This document shows, one piece after another, positions 23,905 through 32,601 of a DNA stretch of 64,000 bases. Under the pieces are notes generated by a model. The model searched no databases and had not been told where the DNA came from. It saw only the letters and a program-made list of their open reading frames with translations. Both the position numbers and the translations under genes were made by a program. Source of the DNA: Oleidesulfovibrio alaskensis DSM 16109 (GTDB taxonomy: Bacteria > Desulfobacterota > Desulfovibrionia > Desulfovibrionales > Desulfovibrionaceae); the NCBI RefSeq assembly GCF_000482745.1, contig NZ_KI519494.1, positions 124,001 through 188,000 on the forward strand, read 5' to 3'. Positions within the stretch are counted from its first letter, which is position 1. Each line of letters opens with the position of its first letter.

Positions 23905-25427
23905 TGGCGGTAACCGACAAGGAGCGCAAACTCGCGGCGACCCTGAGCGATCCCGTGTTGTGGGGGCAAGCCTACCTCTACAACCGGGATGGCTCAGGCC
24001 GCGACTACTGGCCGCACCAGGTGGAGGACCTGCGCTGCCCGGCCAAGAACATCATCCACCTCGACGGCCGGGACGTGGGAAAGTCCATCGTGCTCTCGAC
24101 CGACGCGCTCCATTACGCCTTCACCACCCGGGGCGGCCAGGGCCTCATCGCGGCTCCGCACCAGGGGCACCTCGACACCATCATCGAGGAGATCGAGTTC
24201 CAGCTCGACAGCAACCCGGATCTGATGAACAGCATCGCCCTGACCAAGTACGGCAAGCCCAAGATCCACCGCAAACCCTACTTCCGGCTGGAGTTCACCA
24301 ACGGTTCGGTGCTCTATTTCCGCCCGGCCGGGGCTTATGGCGACGCCTTCCGGTCCCTGCACGTGGGCCGCGTCTGGGTCGATGAAGGAGCCTGGCTGAC
24401 CGAACGGGCCTGGAAGGCGCTGCGCCAGTGCCTCAAGGCCGGGGGGACGCTACGCATCTACTCAACGCCCAACGGCCTGCGCGACACCACCTATTACCGG
24501 CTCACCTCGTCGGATCAGTTCCATGTGTTCCGCTGGCCGTCCTGGCTCAATCCCCTGTGGACCGAGGATCGCGAGGCCGAATTGCTGGAGTTCTACGGCG
24601 GCCGTGACAGCTCCGGTTGGCAGCACGAGGTGGCCGGTGAACACGGTAAGCCTTCCTATGGGGCCTTCAATGTCGAGCAGTTCAACCTCTGTCGGCAGGA
24701 ACTGCTGGAGTACCAGAAGATCGTCATCACCGATTCTGAGCTGCGCGACTGCGACACCGAGGAAGCGGCCCATGACCGGCTGGAGATGCTGCTCAACCTC
24801 ACGCCCCGCAGCGGTCAGTTCTGGGTCGGCGGCGACCTGGGCTACACCAACGATCCCACCGAGATCGTCGTATTCCAGGAGTTGGAGATCGGCGAGCGGA
24901 CGCTGCTGAAGATGATCCTGCGCGTACATCTTGAACACGTTTCCTATCCGCACATCGCCCAGATCATCGCGCTGCTGGAGCGTTACTACACCCCGGCGGG
25001 CATCGGCGTGGACAACGGCGGAAACGGTCTGGCGGTGGTTCAGGAGCTGCTCACCCTGGACAAGTACAAAGGGCTGGAGCTGGAAGGCAGGCTCAAGGGA
25101 TACGACTTCGGCGGCATGACCCGGCTGGCGGTGCGGGACGGAAAGGAAATCAAGAAGCGAACCAAGGAGCTGATGACCAGCCTCATCAACGGAGCCCTAC
25201 AGCGTAAGCAGGTCATTTTCCCCTCGGACGACCTGGAGGTGGAAGACCAATTCACCACCCACACCTACACCCTGCGGGACGGCAAGATCATCTATTCCAA
25301 GGGCAACGACCACATCATCGACGCGGTGCGCTGCGCCATGCTGATCCGGGAGGAAGGCAACCTCGACCCGGTCGGCGATGAGGTGGTCTCGCTCAAGCCG
25401 GTCCTCACCAATCCGGTCTTCATCTGA
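23904..25427 (+). CDS. Terminase large subunit
   Basis: 507 residues. The N-terminal ATPase has a Walker A variant 'GRDVGKS' (55-61) and Walker B 'VWVDEG' (about 157-162). The C-terminal RNase H-like nuclease has 'GGDLGYTNDP' (about 311-320), 'VDNGG' (about 371) and a late Asp in 'DHIIDAVRCA'. These are the motor and DNA-cutting domains that drive DNA into the prohead. It is coupled by overlap to the preceding small gene and separated by one promoter-like element from the portal gene. Confidence 0.95.
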   Translation: MAVTDKERKLAATLSDPVLWGQAYLYNRDGSGRDYWPHQVEDLRCPAKNIIHLDGRDVGKSIVLSTDALHYAFTTRGGQGLIAAPHQGHLDTIIEEIEFQLDSNPDLMNSIALTKYGKPKIHRKPYFRLEFTNGSVLYFRPAGAYGDAFRSLHVGRVWVDEGAWLTERAWKALRQCLKAGGTLRIYSTPNGLRDTTYYRLTSSDQFHVFRWPSWLNPLWTEDREAELLEFYGGRDSSGWQHEVAGEHGKPSYGAFNVEQFNLCRQELLEYQKIVITDSELRDCDTEEAAHDRLEMLLNLTPRSGQFWVGGDLGYTNDPTEIVVFQELEIGERTLLKMILRVHLEHVSYPHIAQIIALLERYYTPAGIGVDNGGNGLAVVQELLTLDKYKGLELEGRLKGYDFGGMTRLAVRDGKEIKKRTKELMTSLINGALQRKQVIFPSDDLEVEDQFTTHTYTLRDGKIIYSKGNDHIIDAVRCAMLIREEGNLDPVGDEVVSLKPVLTNPVFI

Positions 25428-25435
25428 TCGCATCC

Positions 25436-25468
25436 TCCGACGCTTTCCACCCCGCTCCGGTAAGTAAC
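25436..25468 (+). promoter_or_regulatory. Phage promoter-like element, copy 4
   Basis: TCCGAC, 13 bases, then CTCCGGTAAGTAAC. It starts eight bases after the terminase stop and precedes the portal/head operon. Confidence 0.7.
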
Positions 25469-25541
25469 CGGCATCGAACCGGGTTCGGCCCACACGGGCC
25501 GGATGTGTGGCTGTCATGGCCGAAACTACCGAGAGGATCAC

Positions 25542-27050
25542 GTGGAAAGCACCGCTCATCAGGACGAACAACCCGAAAGCCTGGACACCACCGGCTTTGT
25601 CATCGCGCCGCTGGCCGCAGCGGCCGCGCTCGACTCGGCCGCTTTCAGCAAGGTCAACGCCGCAGAAGCAATTCCGGCCACCTGGGAAGAACGCGCCCGT
25701 AAGGCCTGGGAATACTACGTCGAGGAGCCGCTGGTGAAGAATTGCGTCAACTCCTGGCGCACCTTCGCCGTGGGCGACGAGATCAAAATCACCAGCGATG
25801 ACGAGACCCTCAAGGACCAGGCACTGGAGGCCGCCTGGCGGTTGAACATCACGCAATTCATCAAGGACATGGTTCTTCAGCTCCTGGTGAAAGGCGACGC
25901 CATCGGCTTCAAGCGCTTCACCAAGTCTGGCCAGGACATCGAGGAACTGGTCTGCGTCAACCCGGTTTCGGTCAAAGTCAAATACGCCCAGGGCGAGCTG
26001 ATCGAGGCCCGGCAATTTCCCGAGGACACCCCCGGCGGCGGGGAATCCATCCCGCTGCCCGTCGAACAGGTGGTCCACCTCAAATGGGATGCTCCGGCCT
26101 TCTCGCCCCGGGGTAACTCCCTCGTGCTTCCCGCCTTTCAAGCCATCGAACTGCTGCGCGACTACCGCCGGGCCGAACAGGCTATCGCCAAGCGCTGGGC
26201 CACGCCCTTTCGCCTGCTCAAGGTGGGCGGCGCGTTCGGCCAGAAGATGGTGATGCCGGACCAGCGGATGCTCGAACAGGTTCGCGACATGGTCAACAAG
26301 ATGGACATGAAAAGCGGCCTGGTGGTCCCGTTCTACGTCAACGTCGAAACCCACGGCACCGACGGTCAGGTCCTCAACGTCGAGGACAAGGTCAAGGAGG
26401 TGAAGGAAGACATCGTGGTGGCCCTGGGGCTGTCACGCTCGCTGGTGACCGGCGACGGACCGAATTTCGCCACCGCCTCGGTGAGCATGCAGAAGATGAT
26501 GGTCATGATCCGCGAGATCAAACAGGCCGCACGCAAGCTCCTCGACTGGGTGTTCGACGACTGGATGGAGCTGAACGGCCACGGCGACAAAAGCATCCAG
26601 TTCATCTTCAACGACCTCGACCCCAGCGACGCTGTCGATTTCAAGAAGCTCCTCATCGAACTCTACGACCGCAAGCTCATCAGCCGCTCCAGCCTTCAGC
26701 TCAAGATGGACCTGGACCCGGACATCGAGGCTGCCAACCGCGAGACCGAACGTAAGCAGATCGACCTGATGGACGAAAAGCAGGTGAAGCCGGTGGTGGA
26801 TATGGTCGTCTCCGGCATCCTTAGCGTGCCTCGCGCCCGGAAGATGCTCGGGATTCCGGCCGAGGACGATGAACCCACGGCGGAGGCGGCATTGGTCTGG
26901 TCGGGCGACCTGGAGTCCACCGGCATTGCTGCCGTGTGCGACGAGTGCAGCCACTTCATTGCTGACACCAACCACTGCCGGGTCCACAACAGCGAGCGCA
27001 CCTTCGACGCCCCGGCCTGTCGTTTCATCGACCGCCGGGAGCCCCGCTGA
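25542..27050 (+). CDS. Portal protein
   Basis: 502 residues from a GTG at 25542 with GAGAGG five bases upstream. The body matches phage portal proteins: 'WEERARKAWEYYVEEPLVKNCVNSWRTFAVGD' early, then the helical stem and crown regions, 'ATASVSMQKMMVMIREIKQAARKLLDWVFDDW' and a late 'ISRSSLQLKMDLDPDIEAANRETERKQIDLMDE'. Portals form the dodecameric entry channel at one capsid vertex and dock the terminase. A late Cys cluster ('CDECSHFIADTNHCRVH') may bind metal. The first 25 codons also read plausibly in another frame from the ATG at 25516, so the true N-terminus is uncertain. Confidence 0.9.
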   Translation: MESTAHQDEQPESLDTTGFVIAPLAAAAALDSAAFSKVNAAEAIPATWEERARKAWEYYVEEPLVKNCVNSWRTFAVGDEIKITSDDETLKDQALEAAWRLNITQFIKDMVLQLLVKGDAIGFKRFTKSGQDIEELVCVNPVSVKVKYAQGELIEARQFPEDTPGGGESIPLPVEQVVHLKWDAPAFSPRGNSLVLPAFQAIELLRDYRRAEQAIAKRWATPFRLLKVGGAFGQKMVMPDQRMLEQVRDMVNKMDMKSGLVVPFYVNVETHGTDGQVLNVEDKVKEVKEDIVVALGLSRSLVTGDGPNFATASVSMQKMMVMIREIKQAARKLLDWVFDDWMELNGHGDKSIQFIFNDLDPSDAVDFKKLLIELYDRKLISRSSLQLKMDLDPDIEAANRETERKQIDLMDEKQVKPVVDMVVSGILSVPRARKMLGIPAEDDEPTAEAALVWSGDLESTGIAAVCDECSHFIADTNHCRVHNSERTFDAPACRFIDRREPR

Positions 27051-30000
27051 TGCCGTCGGACCTGAAGCAACGCATCCAGGCGGCCACCCTGAAAAGCCTG
27101 ACGGCCCGCAACCGCTACAACGACCAGGTCACGGCCCATCTCACCCAGGCGCTGAAACAGGCCGAAGACGAGGTCGCCCGCGCCATCCTCCAGTACCGCT
27201 CCCTCGGTTCCCTACCGGACAACAAGCTCGCCGCCCTCAAGGGGCTGGAAAAGCTCCAGCTCGAACTCGACGACAGCATGAAGCGGCTCAAGCGGGAGCA
27301 GACCCTGGTCTTTCGCAAGACGACCAAGGACTCCTTCAAACTCGGCATCCAGCAGGGTATCGGCGAACTCGCCGACGCCGCGCTGCCGTTCTACGCCGAC
27401 CTCAAGCCCGAAGGCATCGACAAGCTGGCCACCAAGGTGTTCACCATCGTCGACACCAATGCCCTCGACTTCATGGCGCAGTACAACCTCACGCTCGCCG
27501 GTGACGTCCACCGCGAACTCGCAGACGGCATCAAGCGCACCATCCTGAACGGTGTCGCCACGGGCAAGGGAGCCGACGACATCGTCCGGGACATGGGCAA
27601 GGTGATCATCGACAAGGACTCCTTTCGCCAGGCCGGAAGCCGGGTGTTCAGCAAGGCCCAGTACCGCATGGAGATGATCGCCCGCACCGAGGTCCTCCGC
27701 GCCCACAATATGGGCAGGCTCAAGTTCCACGAGCGGGTCGGCATCCAGAAGCTGGAATGGCTGGCCATGGAGGACGAGCGCATGTGCCCGGTCTGCGGCG
27801 GCCTGGACGGCAAGACCTTTCCCATCGACAAGTTCCCCCAGCAACCCGCGCATCCGCACTGCCGCTGCACCAACATCGTGGCCTGGCCGATGACCGTCTG
27901 CGGTAGCGAGATGGCAACCAAGGCCGCCGCCCAGGCATCGCAGGGAGACGCCTGCATTCTCCCGCCCCACGTGCTGGAAGGCATGGCCGACGCCCAGGCC
28001 AAGGAGAACGCCAAGCTCAAGAGCGCCTTTGAAAACGGCGACATTGCCGACCTCGGTTCCCTGACGGTTAAACAGCTCCAGACTCTGGCTAAACAGAACG
28101 GCGTGGCCATCGCCCGGACCAAGGCCGATTTCCTCAAGCTGCTCGACCTGGCCGAACCAGGGATCGATCACGGTGACCTGGCCGGAGCGGCGCTCAGCGC
28201 CAAGCTCAAGGAACACAAGATCGGCCTGCTGCGGACCAAGGAAGAACTGGTCGAGCTGCTCGGACTGAAACAGGCGGAACTCAAACAGGCCAAGCTGCTC
28301 GCAGCCCAGATGGCGAAGATCCCGCCCGCCGAGGGGCTGGAGGGCATGACCGCCCAGCAGCTCAAGGAGATGGCGAAGGAGAACGGCATCTCCCTCAACA
28401 TGACCAAGCAGGAGACCATCGAGCTGCTGGACAAGCTGGAGCCCGGCGTGGATCACAGCGGCCTGATGGGCAAGGAACTCGCGGCGGCCAAACAGAAACA
28501 CGGCATCGGCATCCTCAAGAACAAGCAGCAGCTTGTCGAGGCGCTGCAGAAGAAGGCCGGTGCCGACATGGCCGAGTCGGTCAAGAAAAAGGCGGTCGAC
28601 GAGGCCAAGCAGAAGCTTCTCCTGAAACAGAAAACGGCCCTCGAGGACGCCGCCAAGGCCGTGGTCGTTCCCGACACGCCGACCGGCTACAAGGATTTCC
28701 TCGACGCGATTGCCAAGGCGGAACAGGCGGTTTCCGGCGGCACCGATCTGCCCCAGGAGCTGCTCGCGGCCCACAGCAAGGAAATCGCCCTCAAGAAACA
28801 GCTCTTCCAGGATCAGGTCGGCAAGCTGAAATCGGCGGAGCTCAAGACGCTCGCCAAGGAGACCAAGGTCCAGTATTGGCAGTGGGCCAACAAAGACGAG
28901 CTGACCACGCTCTTCACCGAGACCGACCCGGCGAAAATCAAGGCGGTTCAGGCCAGCATCGACGCCAAGCACGCCGCCTGGGCCGAAAAGCATGGCGGCA
29001 AGAAGAAAACCGCTCCTGCCAAGCCCGCCACGCCGAAGAAAGAGCCGCCGAAATCGGCTCCGCAGCCGAGCCCGGTCAAGCCGACCGAGGCCAAGATCGG
29101 CAAGAAAGGTGCGGAGTTCGCCACCGTTGACACCGCGTGGCAGCAGAAGAGTCTGCCTTCGAAGTTCAAGAAAACCGGCAAGGCCGTTGTCGGCGGCGCA
29201 CACGAAAAGGAGTTCTGGACCGACGAGCACGGCGACAAATGGCTGTTCAAGCCCATTGGCCGCAAGGACGATGAGTTCATCGCCTTCGGAGAGGAAGCCG
29301 CCTACAAGATCGGTCGCCTGATCGACCATCATTCCATCGAGGTGCGCACCATCCAATTGAACGGTCGCACCGGCTCCATCCAGAAATGGCGCACCGATCT
29401 GCGGGACGACTTCGATTTTCGCAACATCCTGCCCCAGGACCTGACCACCATCGAACTGGAGCAGATCCAGCGCGAGCATGTGGTCGACTGGCTGATCGCC
29501 AATCACGACGGACATTCCAAGCAGTTTATCCGTTCCCGGGACGGTCGCGTCTACGGAATCGACAAAGGCCAGGCATTCAAGTTTCTGGGCCAGGACAAGC
29601 TCTCGCTCGACTATCACCCCAACGGCGTCTGCGGCGAGGAAGAGCCGTTTTACAACAAGGTCTTCCGGGCGGCCAAGGAAGGGAAGGTACGGGTCGATCC
29701 GAACGCGACCCTTCGCTACATCCAGGAAGTCGAAAAGATCGCCGACGAGGATTATCTCGATCTGCTGCGCCCCTACGCCGAGGGCCGGTTCGCCAAGGAC
29801 CCGGCCGGGCTGAGGCATTTCTACGATCTGGCCCTGGAACGAAAGCACAATCTTCGACGGGACTTCGAGGCTTATTACGCCGATGTGCTGGGGGATCGGG
29901 GCTTCCGTTTCGGCAAGCTGAGTACCGCCACCGGCAAGAAAAAGCTGCTCTCCTCCGCCGAGGAAGCCCTGGTCGAGGAGGCCCGCAAACTCGGCTGGCA

Positions 30001-31639
30001 GGGCAAGACGCTGCCCTTCGACAGCGGCGACGTGGAGGACCAGAACGCGCTGATCTTCACCGAGAGCTTCAAGGGGAAGAAGCGCACCGTGGTCAAGATG
30101 AAGATCCGGCCGGACACGGACCGCCGAATCGACGAGGTGCTGCGCAGGTATGTGCAGACGGCGGCCGGGGAAAAGGGACAACCGCTGGTCGAAGACAGCT
30201 TCTTTCCGACGATTCTGGACGCCGTCAAAAACGTCAATTTCCACGTGGGCGATGGCAAGTACAATCGGACCAAGATCGACAAGGCCCTGCGCCTGCGCAA
30301 GAAACTGGAAACCCTGCAGAAGAGCGCCGACCCCAAGGTCAAGGAGATGGCGGACCACTATCTGAAATGGGTCAAGGAGATCGAAGAGTCCGTCGACTGG
30401 GACCGGGCCACCAACGGCGTTTTTGAGCAGTATCTGCCCAAGCTCGACGCGCAGAAACCCAAGGAGAAACCGCCGTTCAAGGTGGAACGCGGCAAGGTGA
30501 CCCACACCAAGCGCAGGATCGGTTCCGGCACCATCACCGTCGAGGCCGACGACATCGACAACCGGACGCTGTTCAATCACAACTCCTGCATGCAGGACGG
30601 GCACCAGTACACCGTCACCTTCGAGGACGGCACCCGGGTCCGCTATCGCCCCTGGTCGGACACCAACCTTTATGCCCAGCGCGGAGAGCTGGAAATGATC
30701 CTGGATGGCGATGCCACCCCCGGACGGGTCGAAGCGATGCTGGAAAAGCTCGAACAGCTCGGCATCGACACCCGGGTGGCCACGGCGGAAAACGCGGAGC
30801 AGATGTATCTCGAAAAGCTCGCCTACATCCGCAAGACCGACAAAAGCGCCGACTTCAAACGACTGCAGAAATCCCTTGATGACCGCAACGCCACCACCAC
30901 CGAGCGGGTACAGGCCCTGCGCGGCTATTGGCAAAAGGAGCTGGGCGTCCAGGACATCACCCAGCTTTCCGGGTACAACCCGCTGGGCGAATACCAGGCG
31001 GGCTTTCTGGACCGAGACGCCAAGGGCGGATACCGGCACCAGTTCCGGTTCGACATCACCGAGGAGGACCTGGAAAAACAGATGAAGGGCTATTCGCTGG
31101 TCCATGATCTGACCAACGGCGAGAGTATGTCCGGCTTCATCGACTTGATCATGGAGAACAACGGAGCCATGGTCAGCACGGTCGAGAAGATGCGCATGGG
31201 CGTGGCTCCGGGCGGAATGTCCCCGGTGGCTGACATGCAGACCGGCGGCGCGAGCTATTTCTTCACCCGGATCAAGAAGCAACCGGCCAGCGACGCCTCA
31301 CCGGCCCTCTATTTCAAGAAACAGATGCTGCGGCGCATGGACGCTATCAGTTATGACCATGACGCCTACGGCAAGGTGATTGATGACTACGTGCAGCGCA
31401 ACCGGGGGGCCAGCATCGACGACTGGAAGCGGTTCTCGCAGCGCCATGGTAACGAGACCATCTTCAAATACTCGGTGACGCTGCTGGACAACATCGAATT
31501 CATCGTCGCCAGAAGCGACAACGAACGCCGGGAGATCATCCAGAGTTTCACCCGGCGCGGCATCAAGAAACTACCCGACGGGCGCAAGGTGGAGGACATC
31601 GTCCATACTCCTCAAAGCTGGAGCAAACGCAAACAATGA
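27050..31639 (+). CDS. MuF-type head protein fused to a HipA-like kinase domain and unknown C-terminus
   Basis: 1,529 residues, about four times the usual MuF length. Residues 1-290 are the Mu gpF-like minor head domain, with the conserved 'ARTEVLRAHN', 'CPVCGGLDGKTFPI' (246 onward) and 'HPHCRCT'. Residues about 330-640 contain three SAP-like or helical repeats ('LTVKQLQTLAKQNGV', 'MTAQQLKEMAKENGI', 'LKSAELKTLAKET'), then a Lys/Pro linker. Residues about 715-860 look like a HipA/PI-kinase-type domain: 'DKWLFKP', 'DWLIANHDGHSKQF' with Asp820, and 'GIDKGQAF' with Asp838. The last 500 residues are unrecognised. MuF proteins enter the capsid, so this could be an injected effector. It is followed by two small overlapping genes. 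Confidence 0.8.
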   Translation: MPSDLKQRIQAATLKSLTARNRYNDQVTAHLTQALKQAEDEVARAILQYRSLGSLPDNKLAALKGLEKLQLELDDSMKRLKREQTLVFRKTTKDSFKLGIQQGIGELADAALPFYADLKPEGIDKLATKVFTIVDTNALDFMAQYNLTLAGDVHRELADGIKRTILNGVATGKGADDIVRDMGKVIIDKDSFRQAGSRVFSKAQYRMEMIARTEVLRAHNMGRLKFHERVGIQKLEWLAMEDERMCPVCGGLDGKTFPIDKFPQQPAHPHCRCTNIVAWPMTVCGSEMATKAAAQASQGDACILPPHVLEGMADAQAKENAKLKSAFENGDIADLGSLTVKQLQTLAKQNGVAIARTKADFLKLLDLAEPGIDHGDLAGAALSAKLKEHKIGLLRTKEELVELLGLKQAELKQAKLLAAQMAKIPPAEGLEGMTAQQLKEMAKENGISLNMTKQETIELLDKLEPGVDHSGLMGKELAAAKQKHGIGILKNKQQLVEALQKKAGADMAESVKKKAVDEAKQKLLLKQKTALEDAAKAVVVPDTPTGYKDFLDAIAKAEQAVSGGTDLPQELLAAHSKEIALKKQLFQDQVGKLKSAELKTLAKETKVQYWQWANKDELTTLFTETDPAKIKAVQASIDAKHAAWAEKHGGKKKTAPAKPATPKKEPPKSAPQPSPVKPTEAKIGKKGAEFATVDTAWQQKSLPSKFKKTGKAVVGGAHEKEFWTDEHGDKWLFKPIGRKDDEFIAFGEEAAYKIGRLIDHHSIEVRTIQLNGRTGSIQKWRTDLRDDFDFRNILPQDLTTIELEQIQREHVVDWLIANHDGHSKQFIRSRDGRVYGIDKGQAFKFLGQDKLSLDYHPNGVCGEEEPFYNKVFRAAKEGKVRVDPNATLRYIQEVEKIADEDYLDLLRPYAEGRFAKDPAGLRHFYDLALERKHNLRRDFEAYYADVLGDRGFRFGKLSTATGKKKLLSSAEEALVEEARKLGWQGKTLPFDSGDVEDQNALIFTESFKGKKRTVVKMKIRPDTDRRIDEVLRRYVQTAAGEKGQPLVEDSFFPTILDAVKNVNFHVGDGKYNRTKIDKALRLRKKLETLQKSADPKVKEMADHYLKWVKEIEESVDWDRATNGVFEQYLPKLDAQKPKEKPPFKVERGKVTHTKRRIGSGTITVEADDIDNRTLFNHNSCMQDGHQYTVTFEDGTRVRYRPWSDTNLYAQRGELEMILDGDATPGRVEAMLEKLEQLGIDTRVATAENAEQMYLEKLAYIRKTDKSADFKRLQKSLDDRNATTTERVQALRGYWQKELGVQDITQLSGYNPLGEYQAGFLDRDAKGGYRHQFRFDITEEDLEKQMKGYSLVHDLTNGESMSGFIDLIMENNGAMVSTVEKMRMGVAPGGMSPVADMQTGGASYFFTRIKKQPASDASPALYFKKQMLRRMDAISYDHDAYGKVIDDYVQRNRGASIDDWKRFSQRHGNETIFKYSVTLLDNIEFIVARSDNERREIIQSFTRRGIKKLPDGRKVEDIVHTPQSWSKRKQ

Positions 31640-32148
31640 CCATGAAGGACTTTATCGAACAAGAGAAACGGCGGCTGCAGGAAGCGCTGCACTGGTTCAA
31701 CGACCGGGGCAGCCGCATGACCGTCAAAGAATCCGGGGATCTCTTCCTGGATACCCTGGTGGACAGCTTCACCGTCACCCGGATCGCACCCCATTTCGAC
31801 ACCGCTGGCAACCATCTGCGCACCGATTTCTGGCTGTTGTGGAAGGCACTCGGTTATGACGAGGGTTTTCAGCACGCCCACACCATCAAAGTGGTCGATG
31901 TCCGGGTCGAAGATACCCTGATGGCCGAACATGACGGCAAGGAGGTCGAAGGCTGGCTGATTGTCGAGCTGACCGACGATCTGGGCCGCATTCACCATGT
32001 CGAAATGATCGAGCCGGTCTCGGAGCCCGAGCTCGCGGCGGACTGGCAACGCTGGATCGCCTACCGTCAGAAAAACGCCGAAAGATTCCACCGGATCGAC
32101 GCCCAGCTTCTAGCCGAGCATCTCCGGATCGCGGAGGACTGGTCATGA
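31636..32148 (+). CDS. Unknown 170-residue acidic protein; candidate immunity protein
   Basis: ATGA overlap with the giant MuF gene. The N-terminal half is helical and the second half has strands ('HTIKVVDVRVEDTLMAEHDGKEVEGWLIVELTDDLGRIHHVEMIEPVSEPEL'); the protein is acidic overall. No membrane segment or catalytic motif. Position directly after a possible capsid-borne toxin, with coupled translation, is typical of immunity proteins, but a structural head role is equally compatible. Confidence 0.7.
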   Translation: MTMKDFIEQEKRRLQEALHWFNDRGSRMTVKESGDLFLDTLVDSFTVTRIAPHFDTAGNHLRTDFWLLWKALGYDEGFQHAHTIKVVDVRVEDTLMAEHDGKEVEGWLIVELTDDLGRIHHVEMIEPVSEPELAADWQRWIAYRQKNAERFHRIDAQLLAEHLRIAEDWS

Positions 32149-32498
32149 AACTGCGCTATATGATCGACTCGATAATGGCCGACCGGCAAGCCACCGTCCC
32201 GGAATACGTGCCCGTGGGCGTCTGGGTTCAGGGGCCGGGTCCCGGTCTGGATGTGGAGATGTACTACCTCGACCGGGGGCCGAACGGGCTTGCCGACCGC
32301 AAGGACGAGGCCGCCTGGGTGGTCAACCGTCTGGTCGAGGCCGAGGCCACCTCGCTTCCGGCGAATTTTCTCGAATATCACCGGCTGTCCCGCTCCCCCT
32401 ATGACGGGGTCTTTTCCGAGATCACCGAGAGCGACGAAGACCCCTCCCTCGACGCCTGCGGCAAGGCCGTTCTGGGCCGGCTGAACCCCGTCCGCTGA
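32145..32498 (+). CDS. Unknown 117-residue protein
   Basis: ATGA overlap with the preceding gene. Mixed strands and helices with 'YVPVGVWVQGPGPGLDVEMYYLDRGPNGLADRKDEAAWVVNRLVEAEA' and an acidic C-terminus. No family recognised. It ends the transcription unit that begins with the portal gene; a promoter-like element starts 15 bases after its stop. Confidence 0.7.
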   Translation: MKLRYMIDSIMADRQATVPEYVPVGVWVQGPGPGLDVEMYYLDRGPNGLADRKDEAAWVVNRLVEAEATSLPANFLEYHRLSRSPYDGVFSEITESDEDPSLDACGKAVLGRLNPVR

Positions 32499-32513
32499 AA
32501 TTCGCCGTCACCC

Positions 32514-32546
32514 TCCGACACATCGCCGACGCTTCCGGTAAGTAAC
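32514..32546 (+). promoter_or_regulatory. Phage promoter-like element, copy 5 (consensus)
   Basis: TCCGAC, 13 bases beginning ACATCGCC, then TTCCGGTAAGTAAC. It matches the consensus at every conserved position and ends 55 bases before the methyltransferase/protease gene. Confidence 0.75.
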
Positions 32547-32601
32547 CGCTGAATGCTCCCCGCAGGTCGCGGAGAGCACAGCAAACTGACCGGAGACGTT
32601 G

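Noticed and set aside
27212..31282. Very long minus-strand open frame (over 1,300 codons) opposite the MuF gene
   Set aside because: It is the antisense shadow of a GC-rich, third-position-biased gene. Its sequence is Leu/Val/Gly/Asp-rich without motifs, it has no ribosome site, and the plus-strand product has recognisable domains.
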